Source: Campylobacter sp. (GTDB taxonomy: Bacteria; Campylobacterota; Campylobacteria; Campylobacterales; Campylobacteraceae). From it: a DNA stretch of 13,824 nt. The stretch covers positions 1-13,824 of the forward strand of contig JAGAZK010000139.1 in NCBI GenBank assembly GCA_017940085.1. Direction: 5' to 3'. Under the pieces are notes generated by a model. That model had not been told where the DNA came from and did no database searches. It worked only from the letters and a program-made list of their open reading frames with translations. A program made the translations under genes and the position numbers. Every line of letters starts with the position of its first letter. Positions within the stretch are counted from its first letter, which is position 1. Positions 1 to 8,641 of this stretch are shown piece by piece.

Positions 1-747
1 ATCGAAATAATTCACAAAAACGCTTGAATTTATGATAGTTTTAATCAAATTTTCACTCGTCGTGGTCGGATAAAGATAAAGAATTCGCGCAAATTTAACG
101 CCGTCAATTTTTTCAATGCGTTTAATTAACTCCACAAGCCCGTCTTTTTCGCCTCTATCTCGCCCGTAACTACTCGTATCTTGCGCGATAAAGCTAAAAT
201 CATAAAATCCCTGCGCGACCAAATCCCTAACTTCGGCTTCGATGTCATCTAAACTGCGGCTTTTTAATCGCCCTTTGAAGCTTGGAATCGCACAAAAACT
301 GCATTTTTGGTTGCACCCTTCGGCGATTTTAATGTAAGCGTGGAAATTTGAGCCAGTAATTACCCTTTTTTGCGTAGTTTGCAAGTAAGTGCTAGGCGAA
401 AATAGATTTTGTTTTTTAAGTATCATTTCATCGATTTTATCATAATCCCCAACACCGCTAAAAATATCTACTTCTGGGAGTTCTTGCATAAGTTCGTCTT
501 TGTAGCGCTCCATCAAGCAGCCAGTTACGACTAAAACGCCGTTTTTCTTTTTGTGGTTAGCAAGTTCTAGTATCACACGGATGCTTTCTTGCTTTGCCGA
601 AGCGATAAATCCGCAAGTATTTACTATCATAACATCGGCGGTGGCAGGACTATCGGTGATTTCGTAGTTTTGCAGCCTACCTAGCATAATCTCGCTATCA
701 ACGAGATTTTTATTACAACCTAAACTAACTAAATATAACTTTGGCAT
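1..747 (-). CDS. rimO: RimO, ribosomal protein S12 methylthiotransferase (3' part beyond the window)
   Basis: This is the N-terminal 249 codons of a radical-SAM methylthiotransferase, which adds a methylthio group to a conserved aspartate of ribosomal protein S12. The start [19 protein letters not shown] is typical of RimO rather than MiaB. The three cysteines of the N-terminal (UPF0004) iron-sulfur cluster are visible at residues 11, 45 and 77. The radical-SAM CX3CX2C motif is at 145/149/152 ([10 protein letters not shown]), followed by [12 protein letters not shown], also RimO-like. The frame is open to the left edge, so the rest of the radical-SAM barrel and the C-terminal TRAM domain are missing here. 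The ATG lies one base after the panC stop (TAAAATG on the minus strand), so it is probably translated with panC; no strong ribosome binding site is seen. I recall rimO next to prfB in C. jejuni too. Confidence 0.95.
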   Translation of the reverse strand, partial: MPKLYLVSLGCNKNLVDSEIMLGRLQNYEITDSPATADVMIVNTCGFIASAKQESIRVILELANHKKKNGVLVVTGCLMERYKDELMQELPEVDIFSGVGDYDKIDEMILKKQNLFSPSTYLQTTQKRVITGSNFHAYIKIAEGCNQKCSFCAIPSFKGRLKSRSLDDIEAEVRDLVAQGFYDFSFIAQDTSSYGRDRGEKDGLVELIKRIEKIDGVKFARILYLYPTTTSENLIKTIINSSVFVNYFD

Positions 748-748
748 T

Positions 749-1570
749 TTATAACCAAATGTTGTCGATTAAACGAGTTTTGCCGACATAAGCAGCTACT
801 AAAATGATTGAATTTCCAACTTCGATTTTGTCTAAATTTTCAAAATTATAATTTACAATCGCAGTATAATCAACTTTGAGTGGCTCTAAGCTTTCTCTCA
901 TCGCTTTTTGGATAATTCCTGAGTTTAATTCGCCAGATTTGATTAAATTTGAAGCTTTTATGAGAGATTTTGAAATTTTCAAAGCATCGCATAGCTCTTC
1001 TTCGCTCAAATACGAGTTTCTACTAGATAGTGCAAGGCCGTCTTTTGCACGGATTATATCACAAGGGACAATCTCGATATTCATATAAAAGCTTTCTACC
1101 ATTTTTTTGACAATTGCTAATTGCTGGGCATCTTTTTTGCCAAAATACGCTCTATTTGGGGCAATTAGATTAAAAAATTTATTTAACACCGTGCAAACGC
1201 CATCAAAATGACCTGGTCTTGTTACTCCTTCTAAAATACTTGCCAATTCTTTTGGTGCTTGGATACTAGCTTCGTTTTTGCCATATATTTCATCTACACT
1301 TGGCATAAAAACTGCACTAGCTCCGCAATATTTGCAAATTTGAATATCTCCTGCTTCGTTTTTTGGGTATTTGTCTAGATCTTCACCTGCTAAAAACTGA
1401 GCTGGATTTAGAAAAACACTAACGATTGTGTTTTTGTTTTCGCTCACACTTTTTGAGATCAAAGATGCATGTCCTTGATGCAAAGCCCCCATTGTAGGCA
1501 CAAAACCAATATCGCCATTTAAATTTTTTCTATAATCAATAAGTTCTTGCGTTGTTTTTAGTATTTGCAT
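749..1570 (-). CDS. panC: Pantothenate synthetase PanC
   Basis: PanC is a cytoplasmic enzyme that joins pantoate and beta-alanine with ATP to make pantothenate, the precursor of CoA and of the acyl carrier protein prosthetic group. The 273 residues are close to the usual length of about 280. The nucleotide-binding [10 protein letters not shown], a HIGH-type motif, is at residues 25-34. The pantoate-binding loop reads NPAQF at 55-59, where NPTQF or NPMQF is more usual. FGKKDAQQL (143-151) and the KMSKS-like region GLALSSRN (178-185) follow. The protein ends [12 protein letters not shown], much as in C. jejuni. The ATG has AAGG about nine bases upstream and a good -10 box at 1597-1602. It leads a two-gene transcript into rimO. 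panB and panD are not in the window. Confidence 0.96.
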   Translation of the reverse strand: MQILKTTQELIDYRKNLNGDIGFVPTMGALHQGHASLISKSVSENKNTIVSVFLNPAQFLAGEDLDKYPKNEAGDIQICKYCGASAVFMPSVDEIYGKNEASIQAPKELASILEGVTRPGHFDGVCTVLNKFFNLIAPNRAYFGKKDAQQLAIVKKMVESFYMNIEIVPCDIIRAKDGLALSSRNSYLSEEELCDALKISKSLIKASNLIKSGELNSGIIQKAMRESLEPLKVDYTAIVNYNFENLDKIEVGNSIILVAAYVGKTRLIDNIWL

Positions 1571-1596
1571 TGTATTGCCTTAAAATTTGGTGGGGT

Positions 1597-1602
1597 ATTG
1601 TA
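1597..1602 (-). promoter_or_regulatory. -10 box for panC-rimO
   Basis: The minus strand reads TTTGTGATACAAT, a TACAAT -10 box with an upstream TG, about 27 bases before the panC ATG. No -35 box is evident, as usual for Campylobacter sigma-70 promoters. It lies in the 105-base gap shared with divergent prfB. Confidence 0.5.
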
Positions 1603-1646
1603 TCACAAATTAGTTTAGTATAACCAAATTTTAAAATGAAATTAGC

Positions 1647-1652
1647 TAGAAT
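1647..1652 (+). promoter_or_regulatory. -10 box for prfB
   Basis: TAGAAT in the context TTAGCTAGAAT, preceded by AT-rich sequence, lies 24 bases before the prfB TTG codon. It is divergent from the panC promoter in the same gap. Confidence 0.5.
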
Positions 1653-1675
1653 AACACAAAACATTAGGAAAAATC

Positions 1676-2776
1676 TTGGATAATTACGAATACAGCGAAC
1701 TTTTAAAAGATCTAAAAACCAAAATTAATAATATATCCCAAATTATCAAACCAAGCGAAATTTTAAATAGATTAGACGAAATAGAAAAACTACAAAATGA
1801 TCCAAATTTTTGGAGTGATATAAAAAAAGCTGGTGAAATTGCCAAAGAAAAGACCAAAATATCAAATTTGCTTAGCAAATTTCAAACTGCTAAATCCGCT
1901 GTAGATGATACAAGTGAGCTTTATGAAATGGCTTTGAGTGAAAATGATTTGGATACGATAAATGCTTTGTTTGAAGATGCCACTAAACTAGAAGATCAAA
2001 TCACAACACTAGAAATTTCTATGATGTTAAGTGGCGAAAATGATGATAAAAACGCTATTGTGAGCATTCACCCAGGAGCTGGTGGGACTGAAAGTAATGA
2101 CTGGGCGAGTATGCTTTATAGAATGTATTTGAGATTTTGTGAGCGAGAAGGCTACAAAGTAGAAACTCTTGATTTTCAAGAAGGCGAGGAAGCAGGACTA
2201 AAAGATGTCAGCTTTATCGTCAAAGGCGAAAATGCTTATGGGTATTTAAAAGCAGAAAATGGCATTCATAGACTTGTAAGAACTAGTCCATTTGATAGTG
2301 CTGGACGCAGACACACGAGCTTTTCAAGCGTTATGGTAAGTCCTGAGTTAAATGATGATATTGAGATAAATATTGAAGAAAAAGATCTTAAATTTGATTT
2401 TTATAGGGCTAGTGGGGCTGGCGGTCAGCATGTAAATAAAACAGAAAGTGCTGTTCGTATAACTCATATCCCAACAGGTATTGTCGTGCAATGCCAAAAT
2501 GATAGAAGCCAACACAAAAATAAAGACACAGCAATGAAAGTGCTAAAATCAAGGCTTTATGAATTTGAGATGATGAAACAAAAAGAAGAAAACGAAAACA
2601 CACCAAAAAGCGAAATCGGCTGGGGTCATCAAATAAGAAGTTATGTGCTTTTCCCATATCAACAAGTAAAAGATCTCAGAAGTAATATTGCATATTCACA
2701 AACAGATGCTATACTTGATGGAGATATAAAAAAGCTCATCGAGGGCGTCTTAATCAGCGAAAAATCAAATCAATAA
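1676..2776 (+). CDS. prfB: Peptide chain release factor 2 (RF2), TTG start, no programmed frameshift
   Basis: RF2 recognises UGA and UAA stop codons in the ribosomal A site and triggers peptide release. The 366 residues carry the RF2 stop-recognition tripeptide SPF at 204-206, within [15 protein letters not shown]. The catalytic GGQ is at 249-251 in [15 protein letters not shown]. The residue matching E. coli position 246 is alanine (YRASGAGGQ), as in most RF2 proteins and unlike the threonine of E. coli K-12. The start is TTG: AGGA at 1666-1669 sits six bases upstream, and [10 protein letters not shown] matches the Campylobacter N-terminus I remember. The in-frame UGA autoregulatory frameshift of E. 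coli prfB is absent, because the frame is continuous from the start. Two genes follow closely on the same strand. Confidence 0.97.
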   Translation: MDNYEYSELLKDLKTKINNISQIIKPSEILNRLDEIEKLQNDPNFWSDIKKAGEIAKEKTKISNLLSKFQTAKSAVDDTSELYEMALSENDLDTINALFEDATKLEDQITTLEISMMLSGENDDKNAIVSIHPGAGGTESNDWASMLYRMYLRFCEREGYKVETLDFQEGEEAGLKDVSFIVKGENAYGYLKAENGIHRLVRTSPFDSAGRRHTSFSSVMVSPELNDDIEINIEEKDLKFDFYRASGAGGQHVNKTESAVRITHIPTGIVVQCQNDRSQHKNKDTAMKVLKSRLYEFEMMKQKEENENTPKSEIGWGHQIRSYVLFPYQQVKDLRSNIAYSQTDAILDGDIKKLIEGVLISEKSNQ

Positions 2777-2787
2777 AAGGAGAAAAA

Positions 2788-3114
2788 ATGAATATAGAAT
2801 CAGTTTTGATAGGTCTTGGCTATAATGCTAATGAAGCATTGGACGCACAAGTAGAAAAAGTAGTAGAAGAATGCGAATTTGGTCAGCCAGATTTGGATCA
2901 TATCGTAAATTTGCACCACAAACTTCACGGATGTGGCGGTTTTGTAGCTTTGTCAAATAGCGAAAATGTGTTTAAAATCAAAAACGAAACACTAAACCCA
3001 ACATTTTTAAAAGAATTTAATCTAACAATTCATGATTGGGCAGAAAAATATAATTTCAAGGTCAAAAAGCTTGAAGGCAAAGAAACTTACTATATCACAG
3101 GTAAAAACGACTAA
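2788..3114 (+). CDS. Conserved-looking protein of unknown function, 108 residues
   Basis: I do not recognise this family. It starts 11 bases after prfB with a strong ribosome binding site (AAAAGGAG), and its stop codon overlaps the next ATG by one base (TAATG), so the three genes are probably co-transcribed. The protein has no signal peptide or membrane segment and looks cytoplasmic. Its central segment is rich in histidine with one cysteine: H38, H43, H44, H47 and C49 in DHIVNLHHKLHGCGG, plus C29 upstream. That spacing could form a metal site, but this is only a guess. Codon use resembles its neighbours, and coding is supported by the ribosome binding site and tight packing. Confidence 0.85.
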   Translation: MNIESVLIGLGYNANEALDAQVEKVVEECEFGQPDLDHIVNLHHKLHGCGGFVALSNSENVFKIKNETLNPTFLKEFNLTIHDWAEKYNFKVKKLEGKETYYITGKND

Positions 3115-3497
3115 TGAAAATTTTAATAAATTTAATCGGACTAGCACTTATAATTGGCGGTTGTGCTACTACCAAAAAAGATGTGCAAGTGCCATTTAGC
3201 GAATTCCAAAAAAATGACAAATTGGTTTCTTTGGTAAGCGACTGTAGAGCAGATGATGTAGAGTCTTGCCAAGAAGCTGCTGATTTTTTGTATAAAAACG
3301 GATATTACAAAGAAGCAGCACTTTCTTATGATGATACTTGCCGCTTTTATCAATATATTCCTGCTTGTTTGAAACTAGCAAAAATGTTTGAAAAAGGCAT
3401 AGGCGTTACAAAAAGCAAAATCAACGCACAAGACATTTACAGAAGAGCTTGTTATATGGGCGATAAGCCAAGTTGCAGTAAATTTGACCACGAATAA
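3114..3497 (+). CDS. Small lipoprotein with cysteine-paired Sel1/Hcp-like repeats
   Basis: The 127-residue protein begins with a lipoprotein signal: basic MK, a hydrophobic stretch, then a lipobox ending IGGC, with the lipidated cysteine at 17. The mature part holds three cysteine pairs: C44/C52, C76/C85 and C113/C121, spaced CX7C, CX8C and CX7C. Helical Sel1-like text lies between them (ACLKLAKMFEKGIGVTKSK). This is the layout of Helicobacter cysteine-rich (Hcp) proteins, where each pair forms a disulfide within an alpha/alpha repeat. It probably faces the periplasm on the outer or inner membrane. Its partner and function are unknown; such repeats usually mediate protein contacts. It is the last gene of the prfB transcript, followed by a candidate terminator. 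Confidence 0.85.
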   Translation: MKILINLIGLALIIGGCATTKKDVQVPFSEFQKNDKLVSLVSDCRADDVESCQEAADFLYKNGYYKEAALSYDDTCRFYQYIPACLKLAKMFEKGIGVTKSKINAQDIYRRACYMGDKPSCSKFDHE

Positions 3498-3505
3498 ATT
3501 AAAAT

Positions 3506-3537
3506 GCCAAATTTAGGATAAATTTTCCAAATTTGGC
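3506..3537 (+). terminator. Hairpin after the prfB-lipoprotein operon
   Basis: Perfect nine-base arms GCCAAATTT (3506-3514) and AAATTTGGC (3529-3537) face each other, with a further GGA/TCC pairing inside. TGTTTTGATTT follows, which is T-rich but not a clean U-tract. The other strand also runs into T-rich sequence, so it might act both ways between the convergent operons. Confidence 0.5.
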
Positions 3538-3662
3538 TGTTTTGATTTAGTGCAAATTTAGAGCTAAATTTAATCAAACCCACTTCAAATTTGCCACAAA
3601 TTCGCAAGAAATTTTTCCTAAAATAGCAGAAATTTCGTATTGTCGTCTTAACAAAGTCTAGC

Positions 3663-3688
3663 AAAAATGTAAATTACGGCTTATTTAC
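3663..3688 (-). terminator. Candidate terminator after accA
   Basis: On the minus strand GTAAAT and ATTTAC (3683-3688 and 3669-3674) form a six-base stem with an eight-base loop, followed by ATTTTT (3663-3668). It lies about 40 bases past the accA stop. The stem is short and AT-only. Confidence 0.4.
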
Positions 3689-3695
3689 GATAATT

Positions 3696-3716
3696 GTAAA
3701 TTTAGCCTAAATTTAC
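3696..3716. repeat. 21-base near-perfect palindrome in the accA/lipoprotein gap
   Basis: GTAAATTTAG and CTAAATTTAC flank a single central base, giving ten-base complementary arms. It sits just downstream of accA and may be part of its 3' end. It also belongs to the dense AAATTT pattern of the 3498-3729 gap. Confidence 0.6.
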
Positions 3717-3729
3717 TACTAAATTTGGA

Positions 3730-4668
3730 TTATTCGTTTGAAAAACTTCCAATGGAAAGTATTTTTTCTTGTCTTTTTTGGATAATTTCGTCTAAACTAA
3801 GACTATTTAAAATCTCTAATTCTTTTAAAATATAATCACAAACGAGCTTAGCCGCTTCTGCTTTATTTCTATGGGCTCCCATAACAGGCTCATTTATGAC
3901 ATCATCAATTAAATTTAATCCTTTTAATTGATCGGCTGTAATTTTCATAGCTGCAGTTGCAGTGGATACTTTTGATGGATCGCTCCACAAAATAGCCGCA
4001 CAACCCTCAGGCGAAATTACAGAAAAAACTGAATTTTTAAGCATAGCTAGTCTATCAGCCACTCCTATAGCCAAAGCCCCACCGCTTCCACCTTCGCCAA
4101 TTACTATCGCAATTGTGCGTGTGCGAATACTGCTAAACTCAAATAAATTTCTAGCTATTGCTTCGCTTTGGCCTCTTTCTTCGGCTCCAATTCCAGGATA
4201 TGCACCTGGTGTGTCTATTAAAAATATTATCGGGAGTTCAAATTTTTCTGCTAGTTTTGCAACGCGTAGAGCTTTTCTATAGCCCTCAGGGTGTGGCATA
4301 CCGAAATTTCGCATTAATTTATATTTTGTGCCACGACCTTTTTGTTCGGCTATCAAAACTACTTTTTGAGTGCCGATATAGCCCAAATAACACACGATTG
4401 ATGGATCATCGCGAAAAGCTCGGTCTCCGTGAATTTCTTTGGCATCATTAAGGATTGCTCTGACATAATCAAGTGCATAAGGGCGATCTGGGTGTCTTGC
4501 AAGAGCTAGTCTTTGGGATTCATCAAGATTTTTGTATGTTTTTGTAATTTCTTTGCTCAAATTTTTGTTTAGTATGGCTACAGCGGCTTCATCGCCTTTG
4601 ATTTTGGCGTTTGTTATATCTTCGTCTAATTGTTTAATATTTTTTTCAAAATCCAAATAGTTGGCCAT
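3730..4668 (-). CDS. accA: Acetyl-CoA carboxylase carboxyltransferase subunit alpha
   Basis: AccA pairs with AccD to move the carboxyl group from carboxybiotin to acetyl-CoA, making malonyl-CoA, the committed step of fatty-acid synthesis. The 312 residues compare with 319 in E. coli. The crotonase-fold signature regions are all present: [19 protein letters not shown] (112-130), [16 protein letters not shown] (152-167), [12 protein letters not shown] (191-202) and [11 protein letters not shown] (218-228). The ATG is two bases after the fabF stop with only a weak GGATTA upstream, so it is probably translationally coupled. It is the last gene of the fabG-acpP-fabF-accA block. accB, accC and accD must lie elsewhere. 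Confidence 0.97.
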   Translation of the reverse strand: MANYLDFEKNIKQLDEDITNAKIKGDEAAVAILNKNLSKEITKTYKNLDESQRLALARHPDRPYALDYVRAILNDAKEIHGDRAFRDDPSIVCYLGYIGTQKVVLIAEQKGRGTKYKLMRNFGMPHPEGYRKALRVAKLAEKFELPIIFLIDTPGAYPGIGAEERGQSEAIARNLFEFSSIRTRTIAIVIGEGGSGGALAIGVADRLAMLKNSVFSVISPEGCAAILWSDPSKVSTATAAMKITADQLKGLNLIDDVINEPVMGAHRNKAEAAKLVCDYILKELEILNSLSLDEIIQKRQEKILSIGSFSNE

Positions 4669-4670
4669 TA

Positions 4671-5882
4671 TTAATCCAATTTTTTGAATATAACCGAGCC
4701 ATTTGTTCCACCAAAACCAAATGAATTGCTCATAATTACGCTCAAATTTGCTTTTCTAGCTTGATTTGGCACATAATCTAAATCACATTCTTCATCTTTT
4801 GTAATTTGATTGATTGTAGGTGGGATTATATTTTGATGCATTGCCATTATTGATATTACCGCCTCTAATGCTCCAGCTGCTCCCAAACAATGCCCTATTT
4901 GACCTTTTGTTGAGCTAACAGGCGGAATATTATCACCAAAAACAGCTTTTAGAGCAGCTGTTTCGTTTTTGTCATTTGCACCAGTTGAAGTGCCATGAGC
5001 ATTTATATAATCAACTTTCACATTACCAGCCATTTTTAATGCTTTTTGCATAGCTCTTTGTGGTCCGTCTTGACTAGGGCTTGTAATATGATAAGCATCT
5101 CCAGTTTCGCCAAAACCAATAAGTTCGGCGTAAATTTTTGCTCCTCTTGCTTTTGCACTTTCATAATCTTCAAGCACTAAAGCACCAGCACCTTCGCCCA
5201 TCACAAATCCATCTCTATCTCCATCAAATGGTCTTGAGGCATGTTCTGGATCGTCATTTCTAGTTGATAACGCTTTCATCGAGGCAAATCCGCCAATCCC
5301 AACTGGACAAATCGCAGATTCTGCACCTACTACCAACATTGCTTTTGCTTCGCCAATCATAATTGTCTTTGCTGCTTCGCAAATAGCATGAGTTGAAGCT
5401 GCACAGGCCGTAACACTAGCTAAATTTGGACCTTTTAGATTGTGATTTATACTAATTACGCCACCAAGCATATTTACAAGAGCAGATGGGATAAAAAACG
5501 GAGAAATTTTTCTAGGACCCCGTTCTAGGCATGTATTTGAGTTTTTTTCTATATTTGGTAATCCACCAATCCCTGCAGCAGAACTTACGCCAAATTCGCT
5601 CGGATCAAATTCGCCAAAATTCGCTTCTTCTATAGCATCTTTAGCAGCCTTGATACCAAGCTGAATAAATCTGTCAAGTTTTTTTATTTCTTTGCCGTCT
5701 ATAAACAAAGACGGATTAAAATCATCAATCTGTGCGGCAATCTGAACGGGAAAATCAGTTACATCAAACAAAGTGATTTTCTTGACTCCAGTTTTGCCTT
5801 CACAAATATTTTTAAACGCAGTTTCTTTATCTAAGCCTAAGGAATTAATCATTCCTAGACCAGTTACTACGACTCTATTCAA
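4671..5882 (-). CDS. fabF: Beta-ketoacyl-ACP synthase II (FabF), TTG start
   Basis: FabF condenses malonyl-ACP with acyl-ACP to elongate fatty acids in the cytoplasm. The 403 residues show the thiolase fold with the Cys-His-His triad: C160 in SVTACAAS, H296 in [11 protein letters not shown] and H331 in [12 protein letters not shown]. The conserved lysine is at 326. The C-terminal glycine-rich [13 protein letters not shown] is also present. The start codon is TTG, fixed by AAGGAG five bases upstream (plus-strand 5888-5893) in the 15-base gap after acpP and by the N-terminus [10 protein letters not shown]. No partner fabB is seen here, so this may serve as the main elongation synthase, which is inference. 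Confidence 0.97.
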   Translation of the reverse strand: MNRVVVTGLGMINSLGLDKETAFKNICEGKTGVKKITLFDVTDFPVQIAAQIDDFNPSLFIDGKEIKKLDRFIQLGIKAAKDAIEEANFGEFDPSEFGVSSAAGIGGLPNIEKNSNTCLERGPRKISPFFIPSALVNMLGGVISINHNLKGPNLASVTACAASTHAICEAAKTIMIGEAKAMLVVGAESAICPVGIGGFASMKALSTRNDDPEHASRPFDGDRDGFVMGEGAGALVLEDYESAKARGAKIYAELIGFGETGDAYHITSPSQDGPQRAMQKALKMAGNVKVDYINAHGTSTGANDKNETAALKAVFGDNIPPVSSTKGQIGHCLGAAGALEAVISIMAMHQNIIPPTINQITKDEECDLDYVPNQARKANLSVIMSNSFGFGGTNGSVIFKKLD

Positions 5883-5887
5883 AGCGA

Positions 5888-5893
5888 CTCCTT
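5888..5893 (-). promoter_or_regulatory. Strong ribosome binding site that decides the fabF TTG start
   Basis: AAGGAG on the minus strand lies five bases before TTG at 5882-5880. No ATG at this spacing competes with it, so translation should begin at the TTG. Confidence 0.8.
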
Positions 5894-5897
5894 GGAA

Positions 5898-6131
5898 TTA
5901 CTTTTTTAAACCTTCTATGAAATTTACTACATCAGCAATAGATTTCAATTTTTCTGCTTCAGCATCAGGAATCTCTACTTCAAATTTTTCTTCCAAAGCC
6001 ATTACAAGTTCAACTACATCTAAAGAATCAGCTCCTAAATCTTCAATGATTTTTGATTCCATTTTTACAGCTTCTGGTGCTACGCTGAGTTGTTCTACAA
6101 CTACATCTTTTACTTGATCGAAAGTTGCCAT
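5898..6131 (-). CDS. acpP: Acyl carrier protein
   Basis: The 77-residue acidic four-helix protein shuttles acyl chains between fatty-acid enzymes on a 4'-phosphopantetheine arm. The arm attaches to S36 in [18 protein letters not shown], the classic DSL motif. Length and acidity are normal for the family. The ATG has AGGAG upstream. It is third in line to be transcribed in the block fabG-acpP-fabF-accA, with 59 bases before it and 15 after. A possible own -10 box is at 6163-6168, which would fit the high demand for ACP. In C. jejuni, as I recall, other genes (Cj0436-Cj0440) lie between fabG and acpP, so the layout here is tighter. Confidence 0.98.
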   Translation of the reverse strand: MATFDQVKDVVVEQLSVAPEAVKMESKIIEDLGADSLDVVELVMALEEKFEVEIPDAEAEKLKSIADVVNFIEGLKK

Positions 6132-6162
6132 ATTTTTCTCCTAAATTTAAAAATAGTTCGCA

Positions 6163-6168
6163 ATAATA
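6163..6168 (-). promoter_or_regulatory. Possible separate -10 box for acpP
   Basis: TATTAT in the context ATGTAGTATTATTGCG lies about 32 bases before the acpP ATG within the 59-base fabG-acpP gap. It is a weak match, and read-through from fabG is equally possible. Confidence 0.3.
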
Positions 6169-6190
6169 CTACATATTTGCTTAAAGTTTT

Positions 6191-6934
6191 CTACATATAA
6201 AGTCCGCCATTGACTTTAAGAACTTCACCTGTAATATAACTAGCATAATCACTTAGCAAAAATGCAACCGCATTTGCTATGTCTTTTGTTTCGCCTAATT
6301 TTTTGAGCGGAATATTTACTTCATAATTTGCTCTAACTTCATCGCTTAGTGCATCTGTCATAGCAGTCCTTATAAATCCCGGAGTTATGCAGTTAAACCT
6401 GATATTTCTGCTTGCACCTTCTTTGGCGAAACTTTTGCTCATCGCTATCATTCCGCCTTTGCTTGCGCTATAATTTGTCTGTCCTGCATTTCCCATTTCG
6501 CCTACTACTGAAGAAATATTTACCACAGCTCCAAATCGCTTTTTGCTCATAACTTTCAAAGCTTCTTTTGAACCTATAAAAGTGCTTAATAAATTTGCAT
6601 TTATAACGCCCATAAAATCATCTATGCTCATACGAAGTGCTAATTTGTCATTTGTAATTCCTGCGTTATTTACTAAATAACTAAGCTCTCCATCGCTTTC
6701 TACTATCAAATTTATAGCTTGTGCAAATTCAACTTCATTTGAAGCATCAAATTTAATCACAGCTGCATTTCCGCCACTTTTTTCAATCTCATTTTTTAGT
6801 TCATCTGCTGGTTTTGAATCAGATCTATAATTTATCCAAACTTTTAAACCAAACTCAGCCAAAGTTTTAGCAACTTGCGATCCAATCCCTCTACTTGCAC
6901 CCGTAATCAAGACATTTTTACCACTAAATTTCAT
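6191..6934 (-). CDS. fabG: 3-oxoacyl-ACP reductase FabG
   Basis: FabG performs the first reduction of each fatty-acid elongation cycle, using NADPH to turn 3-oxoacyl-ACP into 3-hydroxyacyl-ACP. The 247 residues form a classical short-chain dehydrogenase. The cofactor motif TGASRGIG is at 11-18 and NNAG at 89-92. The catalytic Ser142 (in NISSVVG), Tyr155 and Lys159 are in GQTNYSASKGG, and the C-terminus ends VNGGLYM. The ATG has AAAAGGA upstream and a strong -10 box at 6960-6965. It is the first gene of the fatty-acid block; the stop is TAG. Neighbouring acpP, fabF and accA make FabG much more likely than another short-chain dehydrogenase. Confidence 0.96.
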   Translation of the reverse strand: MKFSGKNVLITGASRGIGSQVAKTLAEFGLKVWINYRSDSKPADELKNEIEKSGGNAAVIKFDASNEVEFAQAINLIVESDGELSYLVNNAGITNDKLALRMSIDDFMGVINANLLSTFIGSKEALKVMSKKRFGAVVNISSVVGEMGNAGQTNYSASKGGMIAMSKSFAKEGASRNIRFNCITPGFIRTAMTDALSDEVRANYEVNIPLKKLGETKDIANAVAFLLSDYASYITGEVLKVNGGLYM

Positions 6935-6959
6935 ATTATTCCTTTTAAAAAATTTGCGT

Positions 6960-6965
6960 ATTATA
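6960..6965 (-). promoter_or_regulatory. -10 box for the fabG-acpP-fabF-accA block
   Basis: The minus strand reads ATGCTATAATACGC, a perfect TATAAT with the GC context common in Campylobacter promoters, 26 bases before the fabG ATG. Upstream sequence is AT-rich with periodic T tracts and no clear -35 box. Confidence 0.7.
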
Positions 6966-7077
6966 GCATTTATACCATTAAGTGTAAATTTGATAAATTT
7001 ATGAAAATTTGAAGTAAATTTTGATTGCTAAAAAGTTTAAAATAACTAAATTTAGCTCAAATCTAAAACCAAAATAA

Positions 7078-8541
7078 CTAAAACAAAGCCTTATTCATAG
7101 ATTTTGGAATTTCTAGCCCCATTATTTTTAAAATCGTGGGAGCCACATTGCTAAGACCGCCATTAGATATTTTTTCTACTCCATTTGCCAAAACAAAACA
7201 AAAAACATCATAAGTCGTGTGATTTGTGAGAATTTCTCCGTTAATATCACGCATTTCTTCGCAGTTTCCGTGATCTGAAATTTGTATATAATTATAACCT
7301 TTTTCTTGCGATAATTTCACGATTTTAAAGATTGCTTCATCTACTGCCTCTACTGCTTTGATAGCAGCTTCATAATCGCCTGTATGTCCGACCATATCGC
7401 CATTTGCGAAATTTACTACTATAAAATCAATCCCATCATTTATGCCTTTTAATACCACTTCGCCGACTTCTTTTGCACTCATTTGTGGTTTTTGGTCATA
7501 GGTAGCGACTTTTGGACTTGGGATTAAAACTCTAATTTCATTTGCCACAGGCTCTTCTTTGCCGCCATTGAAAAAGAAAGTTACATGAGCATATTTTTCA
7601 GTTTCTGCTGTGTGGAGTTGGCGAAGATTATTACTAGAAATCACTTGAGATAGCGTATTAGAAATATTTTCTGGCTCAAACATTATGTCAAATTTAAATT
7701 TATCATCGTATTTTGTCATAGTGATAAGATTTTCACACACTACGCTTCTTTGAAACTCGTCAAATTCCATGCTCCCCAAAGCTTCACAAATTTCTCTTGC
7801 ACGATCGTTTCTAAAATTTATAAAAATAATGCCGTCATCGCTTTTAATTCCACCAAAATCATAAAAACTAACTGGCTCTAAAAACTCATCAAAAATCTCA
7901 TTTTTATAAGAATTTTGGATATATTCACTTGGGCTTAAATTTACTAAATTTGCGTTTTGGGTTATGGTTTTGTGATATTTTTCTATTCTATCCCATCTTT
8001 TGTCTCTGTCCATAGCATAAAATCTGCCGCTAATACTTGCTATTTTGTATTTTTGGCTCAAATTTGATATAAACCAAGCAGCAGAATTTGGTGCTACATC
8101 TCTACCATCAGTGATTGGGTGCAAAATAATTTCTTTGCCATTATTTTGACAAATTTTTGCAATCTCATTAAAATGATTTAAATGCGAATGCACACCACCA
8201 TCGCTATAAAGCCCAATAATATGCACTCTTTTTGTTTTGTTTAGCAAATTTAAAAGAGCTTGATTTTTTGCTAAAGTGTCATTTTGTATGGCTTTGTCAA
8301 TCTTAACAAGACTTTGAAACAAAATTTGACCACTTCCTATGGTCATATGCCCTACTTCGCTATTTCCCATTTGACCTTCAGGCAATCCCACAGCTTCGCC
8401 ACTAGTTTTTAGATACGATACAGTCGCATTTTCAAAAAGATAATCAAAAGCTGGTTTTTTAGCATTTGCAAACGCATTAAATTTGGTATTTGGGTTATGC
8501 CCAATTCCGTCAGTTATCACTAATACACATTTATTGCTCAT
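7078..8541 (-). CDS. gpmI: 2,3-bisphosphoglycerate-independent phosphoglycerate mutase
   Basis: This cytoplasmic enzyme interconverts 3- and 2-phosphoglycerate in glycolysis and gluconeogenesis using two metal ions and a phosphoserine. The 487 residues are somewhat shorter than the usual 510 or so. Visible residues are D11 (VLVITDGIG), the catalytic S61 in GQMGNSEVGH, H120 (GGVHSH) and the phosphate-binding TDGRDVAP (144-151). The second metal set is D382 and H386 (NGDMVGHTGD), D423 and H424 (ISDHGNCEEM) and H441. The ATG has a weak AAAGGG upstream and a short leader. It is divergent from mraY, and 143 bases separate its stop from fabG, which has its own promoter, so gpmI is probably transcribed alone or reads through weakly. 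Confidence 0.96.
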   Translation of the reverse strand: MSNKCVLVITDGIGHNPNTKFNAFANAKKPAFDYLFENATVSYLKTSGEAVGLPEGQMGNSEVGHMTIGSGQILFQSLVKIDKAIQNDTLAKNQALLNLLNKTKRVHIIGLYSDGGVHSHLNHFNEIAKICQNNGKEIILHPITDGRDVAPNSAAWFISNLSQKYKIASISGRFYAMDRDKRWDRIEKYHKTITQNANLVNLSPSEYIQNSYKNEIFDEFLEPVSFYDFGGIKSDDGIIFINFRNDRAREICEALGSMEFDEFQRSVVCENLITMTKYDDKFKFDIMFEPENISNTLSQVISSNNLRQLHTAETEKYAHVTFFFNGGKEEPVANEIRVLIPSPKVATYDQKPQMSAKEVGEVVLKGINDGIDFIVVNFANGDMVGHTGDYEAAIKAVEAVDEAIFKIVKLSQEKGYNYIQISDHGNCEEMRDINGEILTNHTTYDVFCFVLANGVEKISNGGLSNVAPTILKIMGLEIPKSMNKALF

Positions 8542-8563
8542 TTTTAGACCCTTTGAGCTAGAA

Positions 8564-8569
8564 ATTCTA
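8564..8569 (-). promoter_or_regulatory. -10 box for gpmI
   Basis: TAGAAT on the minus strand (AATAAGTAGAATTTC) lies 22 bases before the gpmI ATG. It is divergent from the mraY promoter in the 100-base gap. Confidence 0.45.
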
Positions 8570-8611
8570 CTTATTAATTCTAAATTTTAACTTATTTTTA
8601 CATTATTTAAG

Positions 8612-8617
8612 TATAAT
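8612..8617 (+). promoter_or_regulatory. -10 box for mraY-murD
   Basis: A perfect TATAAT in ATTTAAGTATAATTC lies 24 bases before the mraY ATG, behind AT-rich sequence. AAGG sits seven bases before the ATG. Confidence 0.65.
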
Positions 8618-8641
8618 TCTAGCCTTGTTAAAGGCAGAATT

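Noticed and set aside
1676..1780. Programmed +1 frameshift in prfB, as in E. coli RF2.
   Set aside because: The frame is continuous from the TTG start through the whole protein, and no in-frame UGA with an internal Shine-Dalgarno sequence is present.
3452..3664. A 70-codon minus-strand open frame in the lipoprotein/accA gap.
   Set aside because: It overlaps the lipoprotein end, has no ribosome binding site, and consists of AAATTT-derived residues; it looks like chance.
3498..3729. A CRISPR array or DNA uptake sequence in the AAATTT-rich gap.
   Set aside because: The repeated word is only six bases with irregular spacing, and there are no longer repeats with unique spacers.
3962..4451. Plus-strand open frames inside accA.
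   Set aside because: They are antisense shadows of a complete, well-conserved accA and have no independent signals.
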